A stretch of 59,711 nt of DNA from Bacteroidales bacterium (GCA_017458265.1 JAFTFV010000052.1:1-59711); one strand, 5' to 3'; counted from the stretch's first letter, positions 14,255-23,669 are shown. Translations and numbers: made by a program. Notes: a model not told the origin generated them from the letters alone.

Positions 14255-14741
14255 CTATTTAAGGACTTCCCAATAGCCTCCATTCTCGGCGCCATGACGC
14301 ACGATTTCTCCGCTCTCGCGCATTTTACGAACAGATTTTTCAACGCCACTAGCCGTTATGCCAATATTCTGAGCTATTTCTATATAAGTGATATATTTAT
14401 CCTTCTCCATCAACTCCTTAATTCTCACTTTTGTCTTCACCCTCCCTCTCACCTCACTTTTCACCTCACTTTTCACCTCACTTTTTTCGTTTTGTCCGGA
14501 AATAGCACCTAAGTGTAAGGTCAATTCTACCCGGTCTGTATTGGGGCCGAAATGCTCTTTGAGTTCCGGTTCCGGCCATTTGTTCTCCTTCCAGCACGAT
14601 AATGCCGGCGGCTGTGTTGGCAAAGGCGGAGTAACTCTCCCAGAAACTACCGGGGAAGCCGCCCTTGGCTCCCTTAAACTCAACCTCGTATCCTTCTTTC
14701 TTGCCACAGAGAGCAAGAATAAATGATCTAAAAACCTTCAT
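14255..14741 (-). pseudogene. AlbA_2 gene remnant, copy C (large internal deletion plus frame change)
   Basis: The first part (from 14,741) encodes an AlbA_2 start: YEVEFKGAKGG, WESYSAFANTAAGI. The last part, in another frame and ending at TAG 14,255-14,257, encodes the usual C-terminus of these regulators: KWPEPELKEHF, an ITASGVEKSVRKMRESGEI winged helix and GGYWEVL. The middle, roughly 300 residues in relatives, is gone, so it cannot be functional as one protein. The linker holds a 12-nt repeat read as KSEV three times. It lies directly behind an integrase scrap, as copies A and B lie behind theirs. It belongs to a somewhat different AlbA_2 subtype. Confidence 0.75.
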
Positions 14742-14746
14742 AGGGG

Positions 14747-14778
14747 CGAAGTTACCAAAATAATCTTGATTCTTACAA
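14747..14778 (-). promoter_or_regulatory. Degenerate AlbA_2 promoter, copy C
   Basis: TTG (14,776-14,778) from the integrase scrap is followed after exactly 21 nt by TAACTTCG (14,747-14,754), one base off TAnnTTTG. The spacing equals that of copies A and B. Confidence 0.35.
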
Positions 14779-14822
14779 CAAATTGTTGAATTTGGTCATG
14801 GACTGGTTGGTGAAAGATGGAA
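14773..14822 (-). pseudogene. Integrase remnant C, last codons only
   Basis: Read on the minus strand it encodes FPSFTNQSMTKFNNLL followed by TAA. In the intact integrase, LPSFTNQ and QSMTKFNNLL are separated by about 80 residues that hold the catalytic HxxR, H and Tyr. The deletion is in frame and joined at a CAG codon shared by both sides. Upstream homology fades at about 14,822. Confidence 0.8.
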
Positions 14823-14877
14823 ACACACAGTAAGTTTACTCAAGGCACTGAAACTCTCTTGGGGCTTCGATGCTTGT

Positions 14878-17800
14878 TTACTGATAATCAAAGATTTCAT
14901 GCAGCTCCGAGTCGGAAAGTTTTCCTATCCAGCTTTCTCCGGAAGTGACGGTGAGGTCGGCCAGTGCTTTCTTTTCGCCGATCATTCTGTCTATCTTCTC
15001 TTCAAATGTGCCGGCAGTGACAAATCGAGTGACCAGGACATTCTTGTGCTGACCGATGCGGTAGGCACGGTCTGTTGCCTGGGCCTCTACGGCGGGATTC
15101 CACCAAAGGTCAAAATGGATGACATGCGATGCTGCGGTAAGGTTAAGTCCGGTCCCGGCAGCTTTGAGAGAGAGGATGAAAATACGTTCGCTTTTGACGT
15201 TTTGGAACCGGTCTATCATCTCGGTGCGCTGCTTAAGCGAGCATCCTCCATGATAGAATAGCGGGTCAACGTTGAGTTCGCGGCGGATTATATTTGACAA
15301 CAAGTCCCCCATTTCCTTGAATTGGGTAAAAACGAGAACCTTTTCGCCGCTTTCCAGAATGCTTCGGACAAGATCTACCAGCATTTCGCACTTGCCGGAA
15401 AGGCCAATTTCTTCCTTTCCGTCTTTGAGGAAAAGCGACGGGTGGTTGCAGATTTGCTTGAGCGCAAGAATCATCTGGAGAACAATACCCTGCCGTTTGA
15501 AAAGGGACTCGTTTTGGGCGCCCTCCAGCGTGGACATGTATTCTTGTACCACCTGCTGGTATAAGGCTGCCTGAGACGGCGTAAGTGAAGGCGTATAATT
15601 TCGGGTAACCTTGTCCGGGAGATCCGAAATGATGCTTTTGTCGGTTTTGAGTCGTCGTATTATGAATGGCGCCGTAACGCGGCGAAATCTTTCTACACAA
15701 GCCTTGTCTCCCTCCTGTTCGATGGGTGCGGCATATTGCTCACGGAAACGCTTGGCTGTATCCAGATAACCTTTGTTTGCGAAATCCATGATGCTCCAGT
15801 ACTCGCTGAGACGATTCTCGACAGGGGTTCCGCTCATGGCAATCTTCACTTCGGCTTGGATGGACTTTACGGCGCTGGTCTGTGCGGCGGTGGTGTTCTT
15901 GATGTTCTGCGCTTCATCAATAATTTCAACTTCCCACTTGAGTTTGCCGATAGTGTCGGCATCGCTTCTGAGTACGCCGTAAGAGGTGAGGAGAATATCT
16001 GCATTAAAATCTTTGATGCTGCGTCCGATGCCGTGGTATCTTGCGTGTGAGAGGAACGGTGCGAATCGGTTCAGTTCCGCCTCCCAGTTTACCAGAAGGC
16101 CTGTTGGAACAATTATGAGTGCCTTCTTGCTCTCGAGTGCGCCTTCTTCCTTGAGTTTTTGCAGCAGCGTGATAACTTGAAGGGTTTTTCCAAGTCCCAT
16201 GTCGTCGGCAATGATGCTGCCAAAGCCGAGGCGGAAATTTTTGTACATCCACGAATAACCGCGAATCTGGTAAGGCCGGAGCCGTGCATCAATTCCCCTT
16301 GGTACATCAATGTCTTCTATGGTTGTAAGTTCCCGGATGAGTTCTCGCACGTCGCTTGAGAGGGAAACCTGTGCCCCTTCGAACTCCCCGGAAAGGGCAG
16401 CCTGCATAAGCCGCATCTTTCCAGGTCCTTTTGCCGATGAAAAAGCCTTGTTCAGCCGGACCAGATCGTCATCATCGACGCAGAAATAACTGGATTTGAA
16501 GCGGATAAGCCCATGTGCGTTTTTAAGGAGCTTTGTGAAATCCGCGTTGTCGATCATCTCATCGCCTATGGCAACAGCCCAGTTGAAGTCCAGAAGATCA
16601 TCGGCCCGAAAGAAAGATTTCCCGGAAGATGCTTTCTTTGTTATGCGCAGGCTTGGCCTGGGGTGAATCAGCGTTTCAAGACCCTTGGGAAGGACTACTT
16701 TCACGGAAAGAAGCCTGACGACGGGGATGATGTCCCGGAGGAAGTCGAAAAAATGCCTGTCTGTCATCTTCATCGGCTCTTTGGCGCCGCTGTCCACCCA
16801 TGACGATGCTCCTTGAACGTGTCTTAGAACGATGCCCAGTTGCTGAAGCATTTTAAAACGGTCATTCTCGTATATTTTCCTTGAGAGAATGTTGCGCAGC
16901 GCCACTTCCCGCCCCTTTATCTCAAAGCCGAAATCTATGGCGAAACCCTCTCCGACGTCATCCGCTTTAAGAAAAGGTTTGTATCCGCTGCTCGCAATCC
17001 TGAATGAAGACAACCAGGCTTTGATGCTGCCCGGAATTCCTTTTTCGCCGATAGCGTCAAAACTGCAGAAGTTCCCGCAAAAGAACATGTCGGACAGGTC
17101 ATGGTCCTGCGGCGTCACGCTTTCCTGAATAAGGAGAGTGATAAACGCTTCGAGGACAAGCGTGGCGCCGTTTTGCAGAGCACGTCCTTTTGCATTGACG
17201 GCGAGGCTGTCTCCGGATGCGTCAGAGAGGTCTTTTACAAGCGCAGATACAACTCCGTCCATCATGGCTGGCTCCCAGATTATTTTGTAATCCCCGTCAT
17301 CGGTCATCATAATCTTGGGCACGACGCAGCCTTTCAGTACAAGAGATACGGCTGTCCGGTAAATCATGTATAAAAGATGGGCCGATGGCTGCATCATGCT
17401 GCGGTCCTTGTTCTCCCACTCCCGAAAAGCCTCAATGAGAATTCCGGATTGCAGTTTCCCTGTTTTTCCCCCGAAGTCATAGACTTCTCCGAGGATTTCA
17501 AAATCGGGATAGAAAACAATCCGAATATCCGAAGAGGCTCGCACGGGGTTCAGCAGTAAGTCTTTCGGGGCCTGTTTTGCAAGAGAGCGCTGAGCTCTGT
17601 GAAGAAGTTTTCTGTACTTTTCCCGAAAGCCCTTTTCAAATGGTGGGTCTTCCTCCAAAATGCCTATAAGCTTGTCCGTAAGGTCCGGGATGATGGAAAA
17701 GTCCGGCGCGCACGGTTTGATATCAGAAGTCTTACCGGCAAGAACAAATGCTTCCGAGATTTTCTCAATAGACAGGGTCCTGCCGCAATTCAACTTTACT

Positions 17801-18312
17801 CCTAAAGATTCTATCTCCAAGGGGATATCCAGTCCATGCATACGGAATACAAGGAACGGGTCATTGTCTATTTCCTGACTCACCTTATAGATGACTGCGG
17901 CAATGTGCTTGCAAGGGACAGCCCAGTCCGGGCAACTGCATTTCATCCCAAGGTCTTTCCAACTTGAAGGGAAAACTTTGAGGCCGCATTTAACCGCCAT
18001 CGGAAGCACCTCCTGGGGGAGTTCATTGTTCATGAGTCGTGACAGAATGGCGGGATGGGTTGAAAGGTCCTTCACCAGGGCCTTCTTTCCGGCTTCGGAG
18101 AACTGAGGAACTTTAATTTCGATCTTATATGGAGACGGGCGTGAGCCCTTCACTCTTGCTTTCACCACTCCGCCTTTGTCAAACACCACCTCACGCACAC
18201 TGCCATTACGTGCGTAGCGGGCGCCACGCGGTATCCTGTTTGCGAAATCAATGTGGGTGAGCGAGTCCAGCCAACGCTGTCCCCACCAGGTGAGGCCGAA
18301 GCTTTGAGCCAT
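14878..18312 (-). CDS. SWIM zinc-finger SNF2-family helicase/ATPase
   Basis: A 1,144-residue protein with a SWIM finger near the N-terminus (C125, C127, C134, H136 in CSCPDWAVPCKH), a long middle region and then the SNF2 ATPase. Visible motifs are Walker A DMGLGKT (about 720), DEAQ box IIDEAQNIKN, SGTPVENRLSEYWSI, the C-terminal lobe with VFTQFKEM and the QATDRAYRIGQ motif VI. SNF2 enzymes move or strip proteins on double-stranded DNA, and bacterial SWIM-SNF2 proteins are common in accessory and defence islands. It starts 13 nt after AlbA_2 copy B and appears to be its operon partner. It ends next to integrase remnant C. Frame and motifs look intact. Confidence 0.87.
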   Translation of the reverse strand: MAQSFGLTWWGQRWLDSLTHIDFANRIPRGARYARNGSVREVVFDKGGVVKARVKGSRPSPYKIEIKVPQFSEAGKKALVKDLSTHPAILSRLMNNELPQEVLPMAVKCGLKVFPSSWKDLGMKCSCPDWAVPCKHIAAVIYKVSQEIDNDPFLVFRMHGLDIPLEIESLGVKLNCGRTLSIEKISEAFVLAGKTSDIKPCAPDFSIIPDLTDKLIGILEEDPPFEKGFREKYRKLLHRAQRSLAKQAPKDLLLNPVRASSDIRIVFYPDFEILGEVYDFGGKTGKLQSGILIEAFREWENKDRSMMQPSAHLLYMIYRTAVSLVLKGCVVPKIMMTDDGDYKIIWEPAMMDGVVSALVKDLSDASGDSLAVNAKGRALQNGATLVLEAFITLLIQESVTPQDHDLSDMFFCGNFCSFDAIGEKGIPGSIKAWLSSFRIASSGYKPFLKADDVGEGFAIDFGFEIKGREVALRNILSRKIYENDRFKMLQQLGIVLRHVQGASSWVDSGAKEPMKMTDRHFFDFLRDIIPVVRLLSVKVVLPKGLETLIHPRPSLRITKKASSGKSFFRADDLLDFNWAVAIGDEMIDNADFTKLLKNAHGLIRFKSSYFCVDDDDLVRLNKAFSSAKGPGKMRLMQAALSGEFEGAQVSLSSDVRELIRELTTIEDIDVPRGIDARLRPYQIRGYSWMYKNFRLGFGSIIADDMGLGKTLQVITLLQKLKEEGALESKKALIIVPTGLLVNWEAELNRFAPFLSHARYHGIGRSIKDFNADILLTSYGVLRSDADTIGKLKWEVEIIDEAQNIKNTTAAQTSAVKSIQAEVKIAMSGTPVENRLSEYWSIMDFANKGYLDTAKRFREQYAAPIEQEGDKACVERFRRVTAPFIIRRLKTDKSIISDLPDKVTRNYTPSLTPSQAALYQQVVQEYMSTLEGAQNESLFKRQGIVLQMILALKQICNHPSLFLKDGKEEIGLSGKCEMLVDLVRSILESGEKVLVFTQFKEMGDLLSNIIRRELNVDPLFYHGGCSLKQRTEMIDRFQNVKSERIFILSLKAAGTGLNLTAASHVIHFDLWWNPAVEAQATDRAYRIGQHKNVLVTRFVTAGTFEEKIDRMIGEKKALADLTVTSGESWIGKLSDSELHEIFDYQ

Positions 18313-18325
18313 AAGAGGGAATGGT

Positions 18326-19867
18326 TTATTCTTTGTAAGATATCTGAGTACGGCGATATTTCTGATTCATATGCGTTGGATTCTCTGGAATCGTGAGTTC
18401 CAGATACCCTTTCTCAACTAACTCTGTGATATAATGCTGACGGTTTTTAGTCTGATTCGTTATGCCCAACCTATCCATAATCTCTTTTGCTGTTCGGGGG
18501 ACGGAGCAGAAATTAACAATATCCAATTGTTTTTTCGTAATCAGGGGACGAGTAACCATGGTTACTTTTCCCTGGTTACTTCCTGGGTTACCTTCGTTAC
18601 TTTCGAGGTTGCCTTGGTTACTTGGTGCATTTACATGGTGCTCTTTGCGCTGAATAGTGACCACGAATTCTTTAGTCTTCTCATTGTCGGAGAAATTCAC
18701 CTCGATACCAGTCTCCATGGCGCGCTTGAGCCCGCTCCCGGCTCCTGTGTAAGGAAGAAGGAAGGCGGCATTGTTAAACAGGAGGTCGTTTCTGGGCATG
18801 GAAATGCCAGAGACGACGCTCTCTACCGTCATCCCTGCCGGCAGGTTGCCGGGGCTGTGAATCTCCACGCGATTATCAAAGATAAACATACGTACAGGCA
18901 TAGTCCACACCAGGCTACGATGGACCAAGGCATTGGCTGTGAATTCCATAAGTGCGACAGACGGAATTTCAAGCTCGCCCAGCGAGTTGAAATTCTCTTC
19001 CACCTGGACATTCCTTAAATTCCGTGTAAAGAACTGCATGATGGCGTTGAACTGGTGAAGGATGTTCCCCTCCATCGAAGTGTCCGGAAAACGGTCGCGA
19101 TACTCGGTTCCGCCGATGGAATTACCGAAGAAACTAATACACTTAGCCGTATAGGTGGGAAAGAAGCGTTGGACTGCCTTGGCAAAGAGAATGACTGCAG
19201 CTACGGTAAAACGACCGTCCGGCTTAATAAGTTTAAGGTTTCTGAGAATATCGGCGGCTGTTTTGTCCTTAATAAGCAGCGATGCTATTTCATCGGCGTT
19301 CAAATCGGCCGGCTTTCTTCCATCATCTGTCTGTTTTGGCAAGGCATCACGGAACTTTTTCAGAAGGAAAGTCTTGATAGACTCCATGTCCATGTCTTCC
19401 ATCGTGGCGTCGGGTACAACAGCCTCATCTGCCTCGAAGATGCCACAATCATCCATCATGGCCTTGAGTTCCATGTTATCAAAAATCTTCCGCTTGTCCG
19501 ATCCTTGCTTTATCCAAATGATGCCCTTGTTGTCATGATAGGGTTTGTTCGTCCCCTCTTTAATAGAGGCAATTACAAGATTCCCGCCCTCCACTTTGGA
19601 CGAGTCGGTCTCAATGAGAATGGAAGGATTGAGCATAGTGCTGGCGATATTTCCCAGCGCTTGGGTGGTCTCCTGTGTTTCTTTGAAGGAAAGAGGATTA
19701 ACTGCACCTGTTTTATCGTTGATGCCAATTATGATTCGCCCCCCTTTGTAATTACTCAAGGCGCACATCTCGCAGGCAATGTCGTAGTTATCTACAATCC
19801 GCTCTTTGAATTGGACCTTGCCCACTTCGGCCAAATCTCTCAGTTCCAGTATTTCTTTTTCGGTCAT
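18326..19867 (-). CDS. AlbA_2 / HATPase_c_4 / winged-helix protein, copy B
   Basis: A 513-residue close paralogue of copy A. The start at 19,867 aligns with copy A (MTEKEILELRDLAEVG); a TTG three codons earlier is less likely. It has the same order of AlbA_2 domain, ATPase-like domain with ALMEFTANALVHRS and GSGLKRAMET, linker and winged helix. The linker differs: it has SNxGN repeats instead of the HQP/APTS alternation of copy A. The promoter keeps the integrase tail as -33 box. It is followed by a SNF2 helicase rather than a two-TM protein. The open frame over its full length and conserved domains suggest that selection continues, although its integrase has been lost. Confidence 0.8.
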   Translation of the reverse strand: MTEKEILELRDLAEVGKVQFKERIVDNYDIACEMCALSNYKGGRIIIGINDKTGAVNPLSFKETQETTQALGNIASTMLNPSILIETDSSKVEGGNLVIASIKEGTNKPYHDNKGIIWIKQGSDKRKIFDNMELKAMMDDCGIFEADEAVVPDATMEDMDMESIKTFLLKKFRDALPKQTDDGRKPADLNADEIASLLIKDKTAADILRNLKLIKPDGRFTVAAVILFAKAVQRFFPTYTAKCISFFGNSIGGTEYRDRFPDTSMEGNILHQFNAIMQFFTRNLRNVQVEENFNSLGELEIPSVALMEFTANALVHRSLVWTMPVRMFIFDNRVEIHSPGNLPAGMTVESVVSGISMPRNDLLFNNAAFLLPYTGAGSGLKRAMETGIEVNFSDNEKTKEFVVTIQRKEHHVNAPSNQGNLESNEGNPGSNQGKVTMVTRPLITKKQLDIVNFCSVPRTAKEIMDRLGITNQTKNRQHYITELVEKGYLELTIPENPTHMNQKYRRTQISYKE

Positions 19868-19883
19868 AGCCTTCAAGTTTTTA

Positions 19884-19915
19884 CAAAAATAAAGAAAAAT
19901 TGGCTCCCATTACAA
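19884..19915 (-). promoter_or_regulatory. Promoter of AlbA_2 copy B
   Basis: TATTTTTG (19,884-19,891) lies 21 nt after TTG (19,913-19,915), the last sense codon of the integrase remnant. The sequence between differs from copy A, so box and spacing are conserved while the filler is not. Confidence 0.6.
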
Positions 19916-20087
19916 CAAATTGTTGAATTTGGTCATGGACTGGGCCTTGATGGAGTCAGCGAGTTCCCATTTGGAATAAACGTCATCATGACGGACATTC
20001 CCTTTATAAGTTGTTATGCGAACTGAGTCATTGATTTCGGCCAGCTGGCAAAGTTCCTTAAGGCTGCGGTTTTTCTGTTTATGCAAG
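19910..20087 (-). pseudogene. Integrase remnant B, C-terminal piece lacking the catalytic box
   Basis: The minus strand encodes NRSLKELCQLAEIND, then a stretch ending KWEL fused to ADSIKAQSMTKFNNLL and a stop. Compared with the intact integrase, about 43 residues from THTGRRTF to the catalytic Tyr region are deleted in frame, and everything before NRSLKEL is missing. It abuts the alkaline phosphatase stop (20,090), so the older element's far end lies here. No copy of the 21-bp core is seen at this edge. Confidence 0.82.
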
Positions 20088-20089
20088 GC

Positions 20090-21490
20090 CTAATGCTTAT
20101 AGCCCGCAAGCTTTGCGATGAGGGGGGCGATCTCGGTGTTGTCGTGGAGGGGTGAGAACTGCTCTTTGCACTTGCCCTGGACATAGAGGCCCACGGGGCT
20201 GCCGGAGTGGGAGCCGTAGCTCCACTGGTAGCCTGCGGCGCGGGCAAGAATGTCCACGGCCTCAACCACCAGGGCGGAATTGACGGCATAGAGGTTTGCC
20301 TCGGAAAGGTCGCGGCCCTTTCCTAGGGTGTCGTCATAGACAGCGCGGAGTTTGGCTTCGGCCTTTTCATTCACAGGAACGGCATCCCAGAGGCCGAGGT
20401 TCTCCTTGAAGAAGGCTTTTACCTTGTCCCATGAAGGGGCTACGGGCTTCTGGCCATCCGGGAAGAAGGTTCTGCGGAAGAGGACCGTCAGTTCCGGCTT
20501 GGACATCTTCTGGTTCGTAAGAAGTTCAGGATGCATTTCATACTTCCCGGCGCCAAGCATAAGGCCGCCGGTTTCGTGGTCGGCAGTGATGACGATGAGT
20601 GTTTCATCGGCATGCTTGTAATAGAAATCAAGGACGACGTCGATTGCAGAGGCGAAATCGTTGAGCTCGTGCACGCAGGCGGCAATGTCGTCACCGTGGC
20701 TTGCCCAGTCTATCTCGCCGCCTTCAATCATGAAGAAGAAGCCCTTCTTTCCGTAGTTGGCATCAAGGTAATCGATGCCGGCCTTTACGAAGTCGCTAAG
20801 TTTGGTGTCGTCTTCCTTGCGGTCGATGGCATAAGGGAGGGATTCCTGGTCCTTGCCGCTGAGGCACAGGACGCGGCCGGACACATCGGCAACGCCGTCA
20901 AATGAGGGACCGCGGAAAACGGTTATGCCCGCTTCCCTGGAGGCCTCGATGAAGTAGTTGTTGTCCTTGTCGGAACCTTTCTGTTTGATGAACCCGGCAC
21001 CGGCGGCAAAATCTACGGGCGCGGTAAGGTACTGCGTGGAGATATCCTCGTAGTTTTTGCGCTTCTCAGTGTGTGCCATGAAACAGGCCGGGGTGGCATG
21101 ATTAAGGCCCACGGACGTGCAGATGCCTGTACCATAGCCGTTTGCCTTTGCCCAGTCTGTAAGTGAGAGGACCGGCTTCACGTCAGGATCAACACCGATT
21201 GCACTGTTGTAAGTCTTAACACCGCTCGCAAGGGCAGTTCCGCCTGCCGCAGAGTCAGTTACCCTGGACGATGAAGAATACGTGGTTACGAAGCTGTGAA
21301 CCGGGAAATTGGCAAAGTTTATCTCGGCAGGACCAAGGCCCGTAGCGATATTGAACTCCTGGGTGCCAAAAACCTGGTTAATCCCCATACCGTCTCCAAT
21401 AAGGTAGAATACATACTTCACTTCTGGCTGGCTTTTGCATGCGCCAAGCGACAGAAGTGCAAGCACCGGCAGCAATATTCTCATTTTCAT
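20090..21490 (-). CDS. Alkaline phosphatase, PhoA family, lipoprotein
   Basis: A 466-residue protein with a lipoprotein signal (lipobox LGAC, C18). YLIGDGMG holds the first metal-binding Asp. DSAAGGTALASG holds the phosphorylated Ser. EGGEIDWASHGDD and TADHETGG carry the remaining metal ligands. It hydrolyses phosphomonoesters in the periplasm or at the surface. The gene's last codon stands 3 nt from an integrase remnant, so the element junction grazes but does not visibly truncate it. The C-terminus (LAGYKH) may have been altered at the junction. It has its own promoter. Confidence 0.9.
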   Translation of the reverse strand: MKMRILLPVLALLSLGACKSQPEVKYVFYLIGDGMGINQVFGTQEFNIATGLGPAEINFANFPVHSFVTTYSSSSRVTDSAAGGTALASGVKTYNSAIGVDPDVKPVLSLTDWAKANGYGTGICTSVGLNHATPACFMAHTEKRKNYEDISTQYLTAPVDFAAGAGFIKQKGSDKDNNYFIEASREAGITVFRGPSFDGVADVSGRVLCLSGKDQESLPYAIDRKEDDTKLSDFVKAGIDYLDANYGKKGFFFMIEGGEIDWASHGDDIAACVHELNDFASAIDVVLDFYYKHADETLIVITADHETGGLMLGAGKYEMHPELLTNQKMSKPELTVLFRRTFFPDGQKPVAPSWDKVKAFFKENLGLWDAVPVNEKAEAKLRAVYDDTLGKGRDLSEANLYAVNSALVVEAVDILARAAGYQWSYGSHSGSPVGLYVQGKCKEQFSPLHDNTEIAPLIAKLAGYKH

Positions 21491-21513
21491 AATCAGTAAA
21501 AGTTCAGTCTCTA

Positions 21514-21545
21514 CAAATTTACGGATTTGATCCCTTTTTTTCCAA
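21514..21545 (-). promoter_or_regulatory. Promoter of the alkaline phosphatase gene
   Basis: TAAATTTG (21,514-21,521) with TTG (21,543-21,545), 21 nt apart, on the minus strand. It sits 24 nt upstream of ATG 21,490. No pho box can be named. Confidence 0.55.
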
Positions 21546-21673
21546 GATTATTTGACGTTTTTTCGTAAATGCAGGTGAATAAAGCATTTTAATGTCAAAA
21601 AACCGGAAAAATAAAATTGAAAAGTCTCTCGCCAACCGCCTTACTTTACTGTTTGAAAAACACAAACAGTATA

Positions 21674-22294
21674 ATGCAGAATATTTTAACTGACCATGAA
21701 ATCATTTGCCGAAAACAGGAAGAGACTATTCACAATCTCAGGGCCCTGGTCTCTCATTACAGAATCATTGCAGAAGAACTGCAGGAAGAACGGGACATCC
21801 TCGACCACATTATCCTTGAAATGACCTGCCGCGCGAAAATGGAACTCGCAGAAGAAATATTCTACAGGCTGGACAAGGGCTCCAGCAAGGAAGAACTTGA
21901 GAAAGCCGTACTGCTCTCCCTGCGCAATGACCTGGGCGACAGGGATATGGATGGGAAACTGCAGCCATTTTTCAACTTTGTTTTCGACGGCGTCCTGGAC
22001 AGCCTCACCCAAGACTATCCGGACCTCTCCCCTCTTGAACGGAACATGTACTGCAGCATGCTGACGGGAGCGAAGGCCAATCTGCTCATGAAAGTCTTCA
22101 GTTTTACGAAAGTCCAGCAGGTGTACTATGCCCAAAGGCGTCTCATCAAGAAAATATGGAAAGGTAAAAACGGGCGGAGGCTGAAATATACCGCCCTTCT
22201 TGAGAAGAAAGATTGCGCTTATTGGAAGAATTTGTTACCTTTGCATGATTTGACAATCAAGCGCAATGGAAAAGCTAAAAAGGACAAAAATTAA
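21674..22294 (+). CDS. Coiled-coil protein with C-terminal HTH-like region
   Basis: A 206-residue protein, taking ATG 21,674 ([11 protein letters not shown]); a TTG start 19 codons earlier is possible. Residues 10-55 are rich in Glu, Leu and Arg and probably form a coiled coil. The C-terminal part ([19 protein letters not shown] ... [14 protein letters not shown]) resembles the LuxR/sigma-4-like HTH found at the end of many Bacteroidota regulators, followed by a basic tail. A DNA-binding role is inferred. The last 29 nt overlap asnS in another frame, and the asnS promoter lies inside this gene. Confidence 0.55.
   Translation: MQNILTDHEIICRKQEETIHNLRALVSHYRIIAEELQEERDILDHIILEMTCRAKMELAEEIFYRLDKGSSKEELEKAVLLSLRNDLGDRDMDGKLQPFFNFVFDGVLDSLTQDYPDLSPLERNMYCSMLTGAKANLLMKVFSFTKVQQVYYAQRRLIKKIWKGKNGRRLKYTALLEKKDCAYWKNLLPLHDLTIKRNGKAKKDKN
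22213..22243 (+). promoter_or_regulatory. asnS promoter inside the upstream gene
   Basis: TTG (22,213-22,215) and TACCTTTG (22,236-22,243) are 20 nt apart, a full match to the Bacteroidota consensus. Start of transcription is expected near 22,250, about 16 nt before ATG 22,266. Confidence 0.55.
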
Positions 22295-23669
22295 GGCCCT
22301 CCTGGCCATGCAGCCCGGTGCCGATGTACTCGCAAAAGGTTGGGTACGCACCAAAAGAGGAAACAAGCAGATTAAGTTCATCGCCCTCAACGACGGTTCT
22401 ACAATCAATAACATCCAGGTAGTTGCAAACACCGAACTCTTTGACGAAGAGCTCCTCAAGCGCGTAACCACCGGAGCCTCCCTTTCCGTGACCGGAAAAC
22501 TTGTGGAATCCGTAGGCAGCGGCCAGGCTGTGGAAATCCAAGCTACGGGCATAGAGGTCCTTGGTGAATGCGACCCCATGCGCTTCCCCCTCCAGAAGAA
22601 GGACACCACCCTTGAATACCTCAGGACTGTTGCCCATATGCGCCTCAGGACCAACACCTTCGGTGCTGTCCTCCGCATCCGCAACGCCATGGCTTTCGCC
22701 ATCCACAAGTTCTTCAATGAGAAGGGTTTCGTATACCTCCACACTCCCCTCATCACTGAATCCGATGCAGAGGGCGCCGGAGACATGTTCCAGGTAACGA
22801 CCCTGGACCTCAAGAACATCCCTCTTGACAAGAAGGGCAACGTGGATTTCAGCAGCGACTTCTTCGGCAAGAAAACCTCCCTCACCGTTTCCGGTCAGCT
22901 GGAAGGCGAGCTCGGAGCAACCGCAGTAGGCGAAATCTACACCTTCGGCCCCACCTTCAGGGCAGAGAACTCCAACACTCCCCGCCACCTGGCAGAGTTC
23001 TGGATGATTGAACCTGAAATGGCCTTCTACGACATCAACGACAACATGGAACTGGCCGAAGAGTTTGTCAAGTACCTTGTCCAGTACGCCCTTGACAACT
23101 GCATGGACGACCTCAAATTCCTCAATTCCAAGTACGACGACGGCCTCATCGAGCGCATGCAGGGCGTCCTTGGAATCCCCTTCCAGAAAGTCACTTACAC
23201 CGAGGCCGTGGAAATCCTCGAAAAGGCCGTTGCAGACGGCGTCAAGTTCGAGTATCCCGTACACTGGGGCACTGACTTCCAGAGCGAGCACGAGCGCTAC
23301 CTCGTAGAAAAACACTTCCGGAAGCCGGTCATCCTCATCGACTTCCCCAAGGATATCAAGGCCTTCTATATGAAGCAGAACGAAGACGGCCGCACCGTCC
23401 GCGGCATGGACGTCCTCTTCCCGAAGATCGGCGAAATCATCGGCGGCTCAGAACGTGAAGCATCCCTGGAGAAGCTGGAAGCGAGAATCGACGAACTTGG
23501 CATGTCAAGGAAGAACCTCGAATGGTACATCGACACCCGCCGCTACGGTTCTGTCCCCCACAGCGGCTTCGGACTAGGCTTCGAGAGACTCCTTCTCTTC
23601 GTTACCGGCATGTCAAACATCCGTGACGTAATCCCCTTCCCCAGAACACCGAAAAACGCAGAATTCTAG
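22266..23669 (+). CDS. asnS: Asparaginyl-tRNA synthetase
   Basis: A 467-residue class IIb synthetase of normal length that charges tRNA-Asn with asparagine in the cytoplasm. The OB-fold anticodon-binding domain is at 15-110 ([20 protein letters not shown]). Class II motif 2 is at [21 protein letters not shown] and motif 3 is [16 protein letters not shown]. The ATG start follows a good promoter by 16 nt. udk follows after a 48-nt gap that contains a palindromic repeat. Confidence 0.96.
   Translation: MEKLKRTKIKALLAMQPGADVLAKGWVRTKRGNKQIKFIALNDGSTINNIQVVANTELFDEELLKRVTTGASLSVTGKLVESVGSGQAVEIQATGIEVLGECDPMRFPLQKKDTTLEYLRTVAHMRLRTNTFGAVLRIRNAMAFAIHKFFNEKGFVYLHTPLITESDAEGAGDMFQVTTLDLKNIPLDKKGNVDFSSDFFGKKTSLTVSGQLEGELGATAVGEIYTFGPTFRAENSNTPRHLAEFWMIEPEMAFYDINDNMELAEEFVKYLVQYALDNCMDDLKFLNSKYDDGLIERMQGVLGIPFQKVTYTEAVEILEKAVADGVKFEYPVHWGTDFQSEHERYLVEKHFRKPVILIDFPKDIKAFYMKQNEDGRTVRGMDVLFPKIGEIIGGSEREASLEKLEARIDELGMSRKNLEWYIDTRRYGSVPHSGFGLGFERLLLFVTGMSNIRDVIPFPRTPKNAEF

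Noticed and set aside
22275-23315. 346-residue minus-strand open frame opposite asnS
   Set aside because: Shadow of a certain asparaginyl-tRNA synthetase gene.
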